A stretch of 64,000 nucleotides of DNA, from the NCBI GenBank assembly GCA_963711705.1, contig CAVQFM010000024.1, positions 55,439 to 119,438 of the forward strand, in the 5' to 3' direction. The DNA comes from RYN-230 sp963711705 (GTDB lineage Bacteria; Actinomycetota; Actinomycetes; Streptosporangiales; Streptosporangiaceae). How positions within the stretch are numbered: the first letter of the stretch is position 1; each line of letters starts with the position of its first letter. Of the stretch, positions 8,133 to 17,701 are shown piece after piece. The notes below the pieces were generated by a model. It was not told the origin of the DNA and searched no databases. It was given only the letters and a program-made list of their open reading frames with translations. A program made the position numbers and the translations under genes.

Positions 8133-8813
8133 GTGCGCGAGTTCGGTGAGCTCGAGTCCGCGATCATGGATGTGGTGTGGGCCGGTGACCGGGCCTACCT
8201 GGTGCGGGAGGTCCGCGAGCGGATGACCTACAACCGTGACGTGGCCTACACGACGGTGATGACGGTGATGAACATCCTGCACGGCAAGGGCGTGCTGCGC
8301 CGGGAGAAGCACGGCCGGGCCTGGCGGTACTGGCCGGCTGAATCGCGGGAGGAGCACGACGCGCGGCTGATGGCCGAGGTGTTCCGGTCCGGCGGGGACC
8401 AGCGGGTGACCATGGTGCGGTTCCTGGAGCGGGTCAGCGACGAGGAAGTGGCCAGCCTGCGCACGGCCCTGGACGACGTGCACACCCAGCAGCTGGGATG
8501 TCTAGCGGGGGACCGCGCTGGCCACGGCGCGCTGGCTGGCGGCCTCGCGGGCGATGTCTATCCGGGAATGGACACCGAGTTTGGTCAGGACGTGCGAGAC
8601 ATGGGTGGCCACGGTCCGGTGGGACAGGAACAGCCGGGCGGCGATCTGCGGATTGGACAGCCCTTCGGCGACCAGCCCGACCACCTTGATCTCGGTCGGG
8701 GTCAGGCTGTCCCAGCCGCGCTGGGCCTTCCGGTGCTTCACCCTGGGACCACGGCGGATACCCTCGGCCCGGAACCGGGCCTGCAGCCGGCCGACATCCC
8801 GCGCGGCACCTAG
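8133..8813 (+). CDS. BlaI/MecI/CopY-type repressor with abnormal C-terminal extension
   Basis: Residues 1 to about 120 are a penicillinase-repressor winged helix (VREFGELESAIMDVVW, VREVRERM, YTTVMTVMNILHGKGVLRREK) with the C-terminal dimerisation helix (FLERVSDEEVASLRTALDD). Proteins of this family normally end here. In this gene the frame continues for roughly 100 low-complexity residues that lie antisense to the HTH end of the converging LuxR gene (8502-8813). Loss of the native stop near 8500 is the simplest reading. GTG 8133 follows GAGAGG. Regulators of this type are usually controlled by a BlaR-like membrane protease, and none is adjacent. Confidence 0.8.
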   Translation: MREFGELESAIMDVVWAGDRAYLVREVRERMTYNRDVAYTTVMTVMNILHGKGVLRREKHGRAWRYWPAESREEHDARLMAEVFRSGGDQRVTMVRFLERVSDEEVASLRTALDDVHTQQLGCLAGDRAGHGALAGGLAGDVYPGMDTEFGQDVRDMGGHGPVGQEQPGGDLRIGQPFGDQPDHLDLGRGQAVPAALGLPVLHPGTTADTLGPEPGLQPADIPRGT

Positions 8814-11360
8814 CGACGTATAGAGGTCGAAAGCACGGGTGAACGCCGCCCGGGCCGCCGCCCGGTCGCCGCCGTCCAGGAAGGCCACGGCCGCGGCTTC
8901 CAGCGCCTTCGCGCCGAGCAGCGGGCGGCAGGCGTCATGGTAGCGGTCCGCGGCCCGGAGGAGCTGGCTAGCCTCGTGGTCGAGCAGGCCGCGGCAGTAC
9001 AGCGCGTGCGCCTGCCGGTGCGGTATCAGGCTGCCGTCGGCGAACGCCACGGCCCGCCGGGTGAGGGTTCGCGCGGGAGCCGTGTCGCCGATCCTCGCGG
9101 CCAGCCGGACACCGTCGGCCAGCAGGTCCTCGATCTCATCGAGTTCCTCGGCGCGGTCCGCGAACCCGGTCAGCACGGCCAGTGCCCTGGGCAGGTCACC
9201 CGCGATCTCGGCGTCCAGGCTGCGGGCCAGCGCCAGCGTCCCGACGACCCGGTTGCCGATCCGCTCGGCGTACGGTGCGGCGGCGGCCAGGTGCCGCCGG
9301 GCGGCGCCGGCCTCACCCCGGTGGAACGAGATCACGGCGCCGACGCCGTGATCGAAGCAGGCGACAATAGGGTCCTTGCTGCCGTCCGCGAGGGCTCCCA
9401 CCTCGGTCAGGGCCTCATCCCAGCGGCCCGAATAGAAGAGCAGCTCGCCCAGGCAGCAGTGGGCCTGGGCGCGCCGGACCATGATGCCGGCCCGGTCGGC
9501 CAGCCGCTGGGCCTGACGCGCCGCGGCCAGCGCACCCTCGTACTGATCCAGCCCGCCCAGGGTGACGGCCTTGTTGATCTGCAGCAGCAGCCGCAGGTCG
9601 GTCAGGGTCGGGTCAGCCCGGGTCACGGTGAGCGCCCGGTCGAATAACGGCAGGGCGTCAACCATCCGCCCCTGCATCACGGTCACCATGGTGAGCACGT
9701 GCAGGGACCAGCCGATGGCCCAGTTGTCAGCCGGGTCTGTCGCCTCAGCGAGCGCCGCGGTGGCCACTTGGCCGGCCTTCTCGATCTGGCCGAGGTCGCA
9801 GTGGGCCCGTGCGGTGGCCACGAGCAGCCGGGCCCGGTTCCGGGTGGAAATCCCGGGCTGCGCGAGGGCCTGCTGCAGCGCGGCCAGGGATTCCGCCGAC
9901 CGGCCGGTCAGCGTGCGGCACTGGGCCAGGGTCCAGTGCAGGTTGACGCGCAGATCGGGTTCGGCAATGTCGGCCAGCGCCTGGCCGGCGACCCGTTCGG
10001 CCTCGGCGGCGTCGCCCACCCGGTACAGGGCCTCAGCGAGCCGGCAGACCAGACCGTCATGCCGGGCCGGGCCCGCCGGTGAGCGGAGCACGGCGTGGCG
10101 AAGCAGTTCCGCGGCGGCCCGGGGCGCCTGAGCGACCAGCAGCGGCGCGGTGCCGGCCAGCCAGCGCAGGACCCATTCGTCCAACGGCTCCGTCGCGTCT
10201 GGTGACCCATCCACCGCAGGCAGGAGCTGACGGGCCACCCGGTCGGCAGGTGCGCCCGCCTCGGCGAGCGCGCGGCCGGCCTCAGCATGCCAGGCCGCTC
10301 GCACTGGTGCCGGAATCTCGTCGTACAGCGCGGCGCGGATCATCGGGTGCCGGAAGCCCAGGCCATTACCTGACTCGGCAAGCACGCCTGCGGCCAGCGC
10401 CTCGTCCACCGCCGGGACCAGATCCACGACACCGCGGCCGAGCACGGTAGCCAGATCGGGCACAGCGAAGTCCACTCCGAGCAGGGCGGCCGCGCGCAGT
10501 ACCGCACGCACCGCGCCAGGGACGAAGCCGAGCCGGTCGGCTATTGCCGCCGACAGCGATCGAGGTGCTGAGTCGCTGGTCAGCTCGACGGCACCCGCGT
10601 CGGTCCTGGAAAGGCTGGCGCTCCGGGCCAGCGCTTCGACCAGTTCGGTGAGGTAGAGCGGGTTGCCCGCGGCACCGTCGGCAAGCCGCAGCAGTTCCTC
10701 GCCGGGCTTGCCGCCGGCCAGATCGGCCACCAGTTCGGTCACCGCGCTCTCGGCCAGCCCAGCCAGCTGGAGGCGCACGGCGAGGTCCGCGGAATGGCGC
10801 AAGGCCAGCAGGTCCTCCCGCTGGGGCACCGGGCGCATTGTGCCGACGAGCAGCAGTGGCCGGTGCCGCACTGACCGGGCCAGCCGCTCCCACAGCCCGA
10901 GGCTGGGCTGATCCGCCCACTGCAGATCATCGACGACCAGCACGGTCGGCCGTGCCGCGCACAATTCATCGACCAGCACCAGCAATTGCTCCGATAGTGC
11001 AGCTGGCATGTCCTCGCCGCGGCCGGAGATCAGTTCGCCGCGGAGCAGTGCCACGACGGATCCGCGGCGAGGATTTGCCACGGGCTCACGTATCCGCAAT
11101 GCATCCAGGAGTGGCAACAGGGGCAACGTCTGCCCCAATTCATCACCGGCGCCCCAGAACACCTGGCACCCGCGGCTGGCCGCTTCCACACAGGCCGCCC
11201 GGACGAGCGCGGACTTGCCGATTCCTGGCTCTCCCTCGATCAGAACGGCCCGCCCCTGGCCGCCTGCCACGTCGCGTAAACAGCCGATCAGCCGGGCGAG
11301 TTCCTCGTTCCGGCCGATAAGCGGGCGGTCTAAGGCTGCGCCGGGCATGGAGCCGACCAC
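8502..11360 (-). CDS. large ATP-binding LuxR regulator (LAL family)
   Basis: This is a STAND-type transcription factor of about 950 aa. The N-terminal AAA module has Walker A GEPGIGKS (residues 43-50) and Walker B TVLVVDDLQWADQPS. A long alpha-solenoid of TPR-like helices fills the middle. The C-terminal LuxR HTH reads SLTPTEIKVVGLVAEGLS, NPQIAARLFLSHRTVATH and VLTKLGVHSRIDIA. The length is typical of MalT-like regulators, which switch on a ligand with ATP bound. The target is not evident. It converges on the BlaI-type gene, whose 3' end overlaps it by 312 nt. The next gene upstream, an amidohydrolase, lies about 650 nt away. Confidence 0.93.
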   Translation of the reverse strand: MVGSMPGAALDRPLIGRNEELARLIGCLRDVAGGQGRAVLIEGEPGIGKSALVRAACVEAASRGCQVFWGAGDELGQTLPLLPLLDALRIREPVANPRRGSVVALLRGELISGRGEDMPAALSEQLLVLVDELCAARPTVLVVDDLQWADQPSLGLWERLARSVRHRPLLLVGTMRPVPQREDLLALRHSADLAVRLQLAGLAESAVTELVADLAGGKPGEELLRLADGAAGNPLYLTELVEALARSASLSRTDAGAVELTSDSAPRSLSAAIADRLGFVPGAVRAVLRAAALLGVDFAVPDLATVLGRGVVDLVPAVDEALAAGVLAESGNGLGFRHPMIRAALYDEIPAPVRAAWHAEAGRALAEAGAPADRVARQLLPAVDGSPDATEPLDEWVLRWLAGTAPLLVAQAPRAAAELLRHAVLRSPAGPARHDGLVCRLAEALYRVGDAAEAERVAGQALADIAEPDLRVNLHWTLAQCRTLTGRSAESLAALQQALAQPGISTRNRARLLVATARAHCDLGQIEKAGQVATAALAEATDPADNWAIGWSLHVLTMVTVMQGRMVDALPLFDRALTVTRADPTLTDLRLLLQINKAVTLGGLDQYEGALAAARQAQRLADRAGIMVRRAQAHCCLGELLFYSGRWDEALTEVGALADGSKDPIVACFDHGVGAVISFHRGEAGAARRHLAAAAPYAERIGNRVVGTLALARSLDAEIAGDLPRALAVLTGFADRAEELDEIEDLLADGVRLAARIGDTAPARTLTRRAVAFADGSLIPHRQAHALYCRGLLDHEASQLLRAADRYHDACRPLLGAKALEAAAVAFLDGGDRAAARAAFTRAFDLYTSLGAARDVGRLQARFRAEGIRRGPRVKHRKAQRGWDSLTPTEIKVVGLVAEGLSNPQIAARLFLSHRTVATHVSHVLTKLGVHSRIDIAREAASQRAVASAVPR

Positions 11361-12015
11361 GTTGTCCGCAGGGGAGATGGCGGAAGGACGTCTTCCAGAT
11401 CAACGGCGCTAGGCAATGATCTTCCCCACCATCCGTTACATGCTAGTCACACGTTGTTAATAGTGAGTTGACTCTGATGTCACCGCGATGGGCGGCTTTC
11501 TGGTCAGCGAGCTACTGCCTACTAACATTCTTCAATTTTCTGCCGTTCAACTCGCATAGTGGATTAAACCACCGGGCATAACTTACTTGCCGTATCTCGA
11601 GGTGGCCACCCCGAACCTTCGTTCCACGGGATCTGCGGTCCCAATAGAAGTATAGGGAAGTGGCCATGCAAATTGCACGGCTCCTTGCAAGAAAAATTGT
11701 CTTACTCTGGGGGTGGCAGGCTCTCTCCTATCCGGCATAGCAGTTGTGTCAATGTGGCCACTGTGCCTGCTGCGCCAGCAATCAGCATCGCCATCATGCA
11801 TGCATAATGCATAACGGTGCCCCCGCGATCATGCACAACTGATCCGCGCAGCAGGCAGCTTCGCTACCTGGCCCAGACTCTGCACCAGGATGGCGGCAAT
11901 CCCGGCGCGTGGGGGTGCCCCCGCCCCCGCGCACATGGGATAGCCCCCGATCCCCGCTGGGATTGCCGCCATCCACCTGCCCGGACTCCCATCCGGCCGG
12001 GCGGCCGTCATCCGG
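11361..12015. other. 655-nt gene-free interval, locally AT-rich
   Basis: No supportable gene was seen. The stretch 11440-11820 is much more AT-rich than its surroundings and holds the palindrome TGCAAATTGCA (11667-11677) and an ATGCAT-rich cluster at 11795-11812. It probably contains the LuxR gene promoter. Confidence 0.5.
11888..11974. repeat. 16-bp perfect inverted repeat with GC-rich inner stem
   Basis: Arms at 11888-11903 (starting GGATGGCGGCAATCCC) and 11959-11974 are exact complements. Between them a second smaller stem forms around GTGGGGGTGCCCCC. It begins 42 nt past the stop of the amidohydrolase, so it may act as that gene's terminator, or it may be a REP-like element. Confidence 0.6.
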
Positions 12016-13131
12016 TCAGGTCACCACTTGGCCGCGCAGGATGATCCGGCTGGGGTGGTGCAGCACGTCTGGGTGGGCGACCGGGTCCTCGTCGAAGACC
12101 ACCAGGTCGGCTGAGGCGCCATCCACCAGGCCGGGCAGGCCGAGCCAGGACCGGGCCGTCCAGCAGGCTGCGCCCAGCGCGGCCGCCCGGGGCAGGCCCG
12201 CGCTGATCAGCCGTTCCACCTCCTGGGCGATGGTGCCGCAGGGATGGGTATCGGTGCCGGCCAGCACGGTCACCCCGGCCTCGTGCGCGGCCCGGGCGAT
12301 GCCGGGCAGGGCGGCCCAGCCGCGCAGGAAGGCATCCCGGCGCGGGCTGGGTGCCTGGGCCCGGACCCGGACGGCGGCCTGCGCGAACGCGCCGATCGTC
12401 GGGACCAGCGCGGTGCCCTGCGCGGCCATCTGGTCGAGCAGGGCCGGGTCGAGGTGCATGCCGTGTTCCAGGCTGTCCGCGCCCGCCGCGACCGCGTTCG
12501 CACAGCCCGGCGCGGTCTGGCTGTGCACGGCCACCTTGCCGCCGGCCGCATGCACGGCACTCACCGCCGCGCGCAGCGCGTCCAGCGGGACCGGCGGTTC
12601 GTCCTGGGCCCAGTCACCGATGATCTTGCACCAGCCGCCACTGGCCGCGGCGCCCGGTGCCCTAGTGCCAGGTGCCGCGGCCGGGCCGGCCGCCTGCTGG
12701 ATCGCGGCCGAGGCGGTGGCCTCGTCCACCGCGGCCGCGGCCAGTTCCGCCTCGGTGATGCGCCGGCCCCAGTCCGGGAAGAACCGGCCCGGGGTGGCCA
12801 GCCACGGCCCGGCCGAACGGACCCGGGGCAGGCCGTCCTCGTCGTGTGCCCAGGCCGGGATCCGGGCGGCCGACCCCGGCGCCCGGATCAGCAGCACGCC
12901 CGCGGCCGCCTGGTCGGCCAGGTCGCGGCGGAGCACGGTGTCCTCGAACGGGTCCCCGGGCTGCTCCGCCCCGGGATGCGTGTGCACATCCACCAGCCCG
13001 GGCAGCAGCCAGCCACCGTCGATAAGGCGGTCCGCGCCGGGTACCGGGTCTTCGCGGAGCACGCCGCCGTCAATGAACAGCGTGCGTTCTTCCCGTTCCG
13101 GCAGGACGATCCCGGTGACGCGGAGCACCAT
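12016..13131 (-). CDS. metal-dependent amidohydrolase (imidazolonepropionase-like)
   Basis: This is a 371-aa amidohydrolase-superfamily enzyme. The first metal motif is LVDVHTHPG. The lysine-type strand is GGWCKIIGD, and further metal histidines sit in VAVHSQTAPG and DSLEHGMHL. The last metal-binding Asp is in VLAGTDTHPCG. The C-terminal beta-sandwich returns with ADLVVFDEDP. Such enzymes cleave amide or cyclic-amide bonds in the cytoplasm; the substrate is not predictable. The ATG 13131 sits in a CATG shared with the divergent GntR fragment, so the two start within 3 nt of each other. Confidence 0.88.
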   Translation of the reverse strand: MVLRVTGIVLPEREERTLFIDGGVLREDPVPGADRLIDGGWLLPGLVDVHTHPGAEQPGDPFEDTVLRRDLADQAAAGVLLIRAPGSAARIPAWAHDEDGLPRVRSAGPWLATPGRFFPDWGRRITEAELAAAAVDEATASAAIQQAAGPAAAPGTRAPGAAASGGWCKIIGDWAQDEPPVPLDALRAAVSAVHAAGGKVAVHSQTAPGCANAVAAGADSLEHGMHLDPALLDQMAAQGTALVPTIGAFAQAAVRVRAQAPSPRRDAFLRGWAALPGIARAAHEAGVTVLAGTDTHPCGTIAQEVERLISAGLPRAAALGAACWTARSWLGLPGLVDGASADLVVFDEDPVAHPDVLHHPSRIILRGQVVT

Positions 13132-13381
13132 GAGCGCTGTCTATCAGGTTCCCCCGCCAGTTCCCACCCGGCCCCTGCAACCGCTACCTGACTACCGGCA
13201 GGTGGCGCCGGTGCGCGGCCGGGAATCGTGGGCCGAGCACCGCGAGCTCATCGACGCGGTGGCCGCCGGGGACGAGACACTCGCGGCCGGCATCGCCCGC
13301 CAGCACACCGAGCGCGCCCGCGCCGCCTATCACCGCCCGCCCGCGGGGCAGCCGCCGCCCTCGGGCGTCAGGGCAGGATGA
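13130..13381 (+). pseudogene. C-terminal fragment of a GntR/FCD regulator
   Basis: The only recognisable part is WAEHRELIDAVAAGDETLAAGIARQHTERAR, which matches the last helices of the FCD ligand-binding domain. No winged-helix domain is present upstream, because the amidohydrolase occupies the other strand right up to the start codon. An 83-aa frame from ATG 13130 is open and could be expressed, but it looks like the remnant of a truncated regulator. Confidence 0.55.
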
Positions 13382-13577
13382 CGATGCTGACCGGGTCCGG
13401 GGCGTCGGGATCGCCGGCGTTGTCGATCAGCTCGATCTCGGCCCGGTCCGACATGATGTGGTACGAGCCATCCACCTGGTACTCGCGGATGATCGTGGTG
13501 CTGCCGTCGGCGTGCCGGTAGCGCTCCTCCGCGTACCCCGTCGCCGGCCTGCTTCCAGGTGCGTCAAGGGCCCTGCA
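13368..13577 (-). CDS. small conserved-looking protein, start codon not found
   Basis: The minus strand is open from 13577 to a TGA at 13368-13370 and encodes an acidic peptide containing YAEERYRHADGSTTIIREYQ and SDRAEIELIDNAGDPDAPD. Its composition is protein-like and unlike the antisense shadows around it. No ATG or GTG lies upstream of the well-ordered part, so its N-terminus may be lost or frameshifted. Its 3' end overlaps the GntR fragment by 14 nt, tail to tail. Function unknown. Confidence 0.4.
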   Translation of the reverse strand, partial: CRALDAPGSRPATGYAEERYRHADGSTTIIREYQVDGSYHIMSDRAEIELIDNAGDPDAPDPVSIVILP

Positions 13578-13713
13578 TCAATCGGCCAGTCCTTAACTGA
13601 GCTGCGTGCCGGGGCGAGCCCGGCCGACCCGGTGGCGAGCGCCGCAGCGATGCCCCATGATGGGGAGACTTCCCGGTCCGGCAAGATCGGCTACGGCCAC
13701 GCTGAGGGGACAC

Positions 13714-16219
13714 GTGAGCGACGGAGGCCCGCAAGACCCGCAGCCATTGCGGCGTTCGCGTGCTTACGCCGAGCCGGAGCCCGGCTACCCGCCCGGCCCA
13801 CCCCGCCGCCGCGCGCCCGCTGCCCCGTATCCGGTCGGTGCCCCGGCGCCAGCTGGCCGGGTCCCGGCCGCGGACGCCTCCCGGCCGGCCCGCGGATACC
13901 CACCCGCCCGGGGCGAGGCGGGGCGCCCGGATGACGGGCCACCACCCAGCCACGAACCGCCCCCCGGGTACAACCAGGCCCCGGCTGATTCCCGGCACGC
14001 GTATGCCTGGCCCGCCCCGGACGCGCAGCAGGCCCACTGGGCGGGTGCGGCGCCTGATACGGCGGGCCGTGCGGCTACCGGTGATATTTCTGCTGAACGG
14101 CCGGTGCGGCGGGCTGGCCCAGCCGAACCCGCTGACGGGCGGGGCAGTGCCGGATCGCGGGTGGCCCGCCGCCGGGCGGGCGGAGGCTATCCCGGGGACG
14201 CCGGGCCCCCGGACAGCAGGCCGCCCCGCGGTGACGTCCCCGGCGCGCCTGCGCCGCGAGGCCGGGGCACTCCGGGCAGCCTTGATCGCCGGGCGGCCGC
14301 GGCCGAGCCGGGACCGCCATCCGGCCTGCCCCGGCGCGGCCCGGAGGGCGACGGGCCCGGGCCGCGGGACCGGCCGGGTGGCCTGGCCGCCGCGCCGCGC
14401 TACACGCCGGGCGACGGTTACCTGCCCGCGCCGGCCAGCCCGCCGGGGCTGCGGCCAGAGCCCGGGGCCGGGCGGTCAGAGCCACGAGACGGGCGGTCAG
14501 CGCCCGCCGGCGGATGGCCTGGGTCACCGGCCGGGCGGTCAGAGCCAGGTAGCGGGCGGTCAGCGCCCGCTGGCGGCTGGCCGGAGTCACTGGGTGGGCG
14601 GCAGGAGCCGCCGGCTGGGCCGCTGCCCAGGCGAGCGCCGCGCGGCCGGGATGGCGGGGACGCTGGCTACCCGGACGGCGGCTATCCGGATCCGGCGGCC
14701 CCGGCCGCGGGGGACGGCGGCGCCGTGGATGCCAGGCCACGCGGCGCGCGCCGCCGGGCCGCCGGGCCGCCCAGCGGCCAGCCGGGTTTCATCGACACCG
14801 GCCCCCGGGACCAGCAGCCGTCCGGTGTGCTGCGCGGCCGGCGGCACCGCAAGGAAGCGGAGCCCGGTGCCGGCCCCGCGGGCAGTGCCGGGCCAGCGGC
14901 GGGTGCCGGACCGGCTGCGGCTCCCGCGGAATACCGTCAGCCCGGGCCCAGCTCCGAGGACTGGGACCGGGTAGCGGCTGGCCGCCAGGGCCACGGCCGT
15001 CCCGGGGCCGCTCAGGACCGGGGCCGGGAGCCTGACCGGCGGGTCCGGAACCGGTCGGCGGCCGCCCCGGACCCGGGTCGCCCGGAGGCTGACCGCCCGG
15101 AGGCTGACCGCCCGGAGGCTGACCGCCGGGGCCGCGAGCGCTCCGGGGCGCCCGGTGACTGGGGCCAGCCCGTGGGTGCGGCCCGGGGGCGCCCGGAGCC
15201 ATCCGGGGACTATGACTTCGGGCCGGACTCGGTCACCGCCGTCGGCCCCGCCTACCGGGCCACCGGCCCCGGCCCGGCGCCGGCCGGGCGGTCGTCGATG
15301 GGTGTGGTGTCCGCCCAGGCGGCTGAGGCGTTCACCGCCAGCCGGGTGGCCGGGGCCGCCCCGGCCACCGGTCGGCCCCGCGCCGAGCCGGTGCCCGCCC
15401 GCCGGCCGGCGCCGCCAGCCGGCCCGCCCGCTGACCATCCGGCTGAGGACCGGCGGCCGGGCGCCCGCACCACTGACCGGCGGTCCGCGGCCCGGCAGGC
15501 CGGTGATCCGCCCGGCGCCCGGTCCGGCGCTGGGCCCGGCCGACCGGCCGGGTCGCGGTGGGATACCGGTGCAGCGGCAGCCAGCGGACGGGCGGCCAGA
15601 CAGGACCGGCCCGGCCTCGCGGCCGGCCCGGGCCGGCCACCAGTCCCGGCGCCGCGGGTCCCGCCGGATGCTGCTGCTGGCGCTGGCCGGGGCGATGCTG
15701 GTCCTCGCGGGCGTGGGCGTGATCGGGCTGAAGATGCTGCGCGGCAGCGGCCCGGCGCACGTGCTGGCCACCCCGGACCAGCTGGGCACCTATGTCCGCC
15801 GCCCCCAGCTGGAGAAGCAGATGAACGCCGGCCAGCTGCAGCAGCAGGTGATCGCGAAGAGCGCGGGCCAGGCCAGCCACGTGGTGTCGGCCGTGTACGA
15901 GGACAGCACCGGCGCGACCAAGGGCCAGACACCGCAGATGATCCTGTTCATCGGCGGGAACCTGTCTGGCGTCTCGGCCAGCGGCTTCATCGCCAGCTTC
16001 ACCCAGCAGTCGCACGGTGCCTTCGTGACCAGCCCCGGCCCCCTGGGCGGATCGGCCGCGTGCGTGAACGCCCAGGCCAGCGTGCCGGGCAGCGTGGCCC
16101 TGTGTACCTGGGCGGATAACGACACGTTCGGCGAGGTCGCCTCGCCCACGATGAGCGCCGCCAAACTAGCGGTCCAGCTGCGCACCATCCGCCCGATGGT
16201 CGAGCACGTGGCCAGGTAG
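13714..16219 (+). pseudogene. proline/glycine-rich cytoplasmic tail + single TM + extracellular domain, frame interrupted
   Basis: From GTG 13714 (GAGGGGA just upstream) about 630 residues of Pro/Gly/Arg/Ala-rich disordered sequence are encoded. They include three copies of a 15-bp unit giving RPEAD repeats (15081-15125) and two longer near-repeats at about 14459-14590. The transmembrane helix (LLLALAGAMLVLAGVGVIGL) and a folded C-terminal domain of about 160 aa, with two Cys in SAACVNAQ and VALCTWAD, lie in the next frame (+1), ending at 16219. One extra base between about 15590 and 15650 would join them. The architecture resembles actinobacterial membrane proteins with a long disordered cytoplasmic tail. 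Function unknown; a sequencing indel is as likely as a real break. Confidence 0.65.
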
Positions 16220-16227
16220 GACCTGGG

Positions 16228-17568
16228 TCAGTCGCCCGGGTCCCGGCTGTGCTGCGCGCGCGGCCGGCGCAGCGAGAACCGCACGATGGCAATGGCCAGC
16301 GCCGCCGCGAGCACGGCCAGGCCGATGATCTCGCCACCGATCAGCCGCGTGCTGAACGGGAACGTCGCAGCGGCATCGGTCACTCTCACGTCACGGGCGT
16401 TAGGCAAAATTGCGGAGTACGGGCTCGGGCTGGGCGTCGGTGCCGGAGACACCTTGGGGAAGAGCCCGCCGGGGGAGCTTTCCGGGCTGGGCAGCTGGGG
16501 CAGCGCGGCCGGGTCGGTGCTGCCCGGCACGGTGGGCAGCAGGCCAGCGGGCAGCGTGGCGCCGAGGCCGGTGTCCAGCGACGGGGCTGGCGTCGTCGCG
16601 GCCGGCGACGGCGAGGCTGACGGGCTGGGGCTCGGCTTCGTGCTGATGTCCACCGCGCCGGACGCCGGCGGTGGCGCGGTGGCGTCGCTGGACTGGGCGG
16701 TGGCCGAGAGGACCACGTCCGTACCCTTGGTGGCGGTGCCCTTTGCCACCGGCACCCGGGCCTGCAGCTCGTCCGAGCTGCCCTTGGCCACCCCGCCCAC
16801 CTTGCAGGTGAGCCCGGTGGCCGTCGGGCACACGGTGAACCTGGGAGTGGCGCTCTTCCCGGCGACCTTGGCGCTGACCGTCACGCGCACGCCGCTCGCC
16901 GCGCCGCCCGCGGGCCAGACCCAGATCGCGTAGCTCGCGGTGCCCCCCGGATGCACCCCGGACTTGGTGGCGATCGGCTGCACCTTCAGGCACAGCTGGA
17001 CGGCCTTCTTGGTCTTGGTCGGCGACGGGCTGGGGGTGGCCGATTTGGTCGGGGTCGGGCTGGCTGACTTGGTCGGGGTCGGGCTGGCTGACTTGGTCGG
17101 GGTCGGGCTGGCCGATTTCGATGGCGACGGATCGGCGGTGGCGCTGCCCGACGGCGACGCTGAGGCGCTCGCCTTGGGGGTGGCCGTGGCCTTGGCCGAG
17201 CTGCTGGCGGAGGCACTCGGGGTGGCCTTGGCCGTGGATTTCGGGGTGCTGCTCGCGCTGGCGCTCGCCTTGGCCGTGGCCGTGCTGGTCGCCTTGGCCC
17301 GGGGTGTCGTGGACGGCTTGGCTTTCGGCGTGGTCACCATGGCGTCCAGGACCACCCCGGCCTGGCCAGCCGGAACCGAGCGGGCCGCGGTGGACTTCGC
17401 GGGCGGCTGACCGCAGGCATTGGGTGCGGCCCGCACCGCGCTGGCCTGACTTACCGCGCTGGCCTGCGCCGGGCTGCCGGTGAGCAGGCCGCTGGCCAGG
17501 CCCGAGGAGACGAGGGCAGCGCTGGCTACCGCGCCGAACGCCGCTGATCCGGCTCGGGCTGATCTCAT
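16228..17568 (-). CDS. secreted, membrane-anchored Ser/Pro/Thr/Lys-rich protein
   Basis: This 446-aa protein starts with a signal peptide (MRSARAGSAAFGAVASAALV, with AQA cleavage). A long low-complexity stalk follows, rich in SAS, KAT and PTPTK; it includes a unit SASPTPTK repeated at the DNA level (24-bp units, 17042-17113). A beta-sandwich-like domain of about 120 aa comes next (LCLKVQPIATKSGVHPGG to DVVLSATAQSS, four Cys). After a second Pro/Ser spacer there is one C-terminal helix (IIGLAVLAAALAIAIVRF) and a basic tail. It is probably anchored in the membrane and exposed in the wall. Function unknown. It converges on the proline-rich gene. Confidence 0.8.
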   Translation of the reverse strand: MRSARAGSAAFGAVASAALVSSGLASGLLTGSPAQASAVSQASAVRAAPNACGQPPAKSTAARSVPAGQAGVVLDAMVTTPKAKPSTTPRAKATSTATAKASASASSTPKSTAKATPSASASSSAKATATPKASASASPSGSATADPSPSKSASPTPTKSASPTPTKSASPTPTKSATPSPSPTKTKKAVQLCLKVQPIATKSGVHPGGTASYAIWVWPAGGAASGVRVTVSAKVAGKSATPRFTVCPTATGLTCKVGGVAKGSSDELQARVPVAKGTATKGTDVVLSATAQSSDATAPPPASGAVDISTKPSPSPSASPSPAATTPAPSLDTGLGATLPAGLLPTVPGSTDPAALPQLPSPESSPGGLFPKVSPAPTPSPSPYSAILPNARDVRVTDAAATFPFSTRLIGGEIIGLAVLAAALAIAIVRFSLRRPRAQHSRDPGD

Positions 17569-17701
17569 GGCCGGTCCTTGGTCGCCATGGTCATGTTGGT
17601 CGGGACCTCACATGTCTGTGACTGGCCGCATCGCCCGTGCGCGGACACCATTCCCTGCTGACGGCGTTCGACACATGCGGGCAACGAGACAGGCGGTAAA
17701 C

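Noticed and set aside
11909..13381. 490-codon plus-strand frame ending in the GntR fragment
   Set aside because: Its first 400 codons are antisense to the amidohydrolase; only the last 83 (from 13130) show family similarity.
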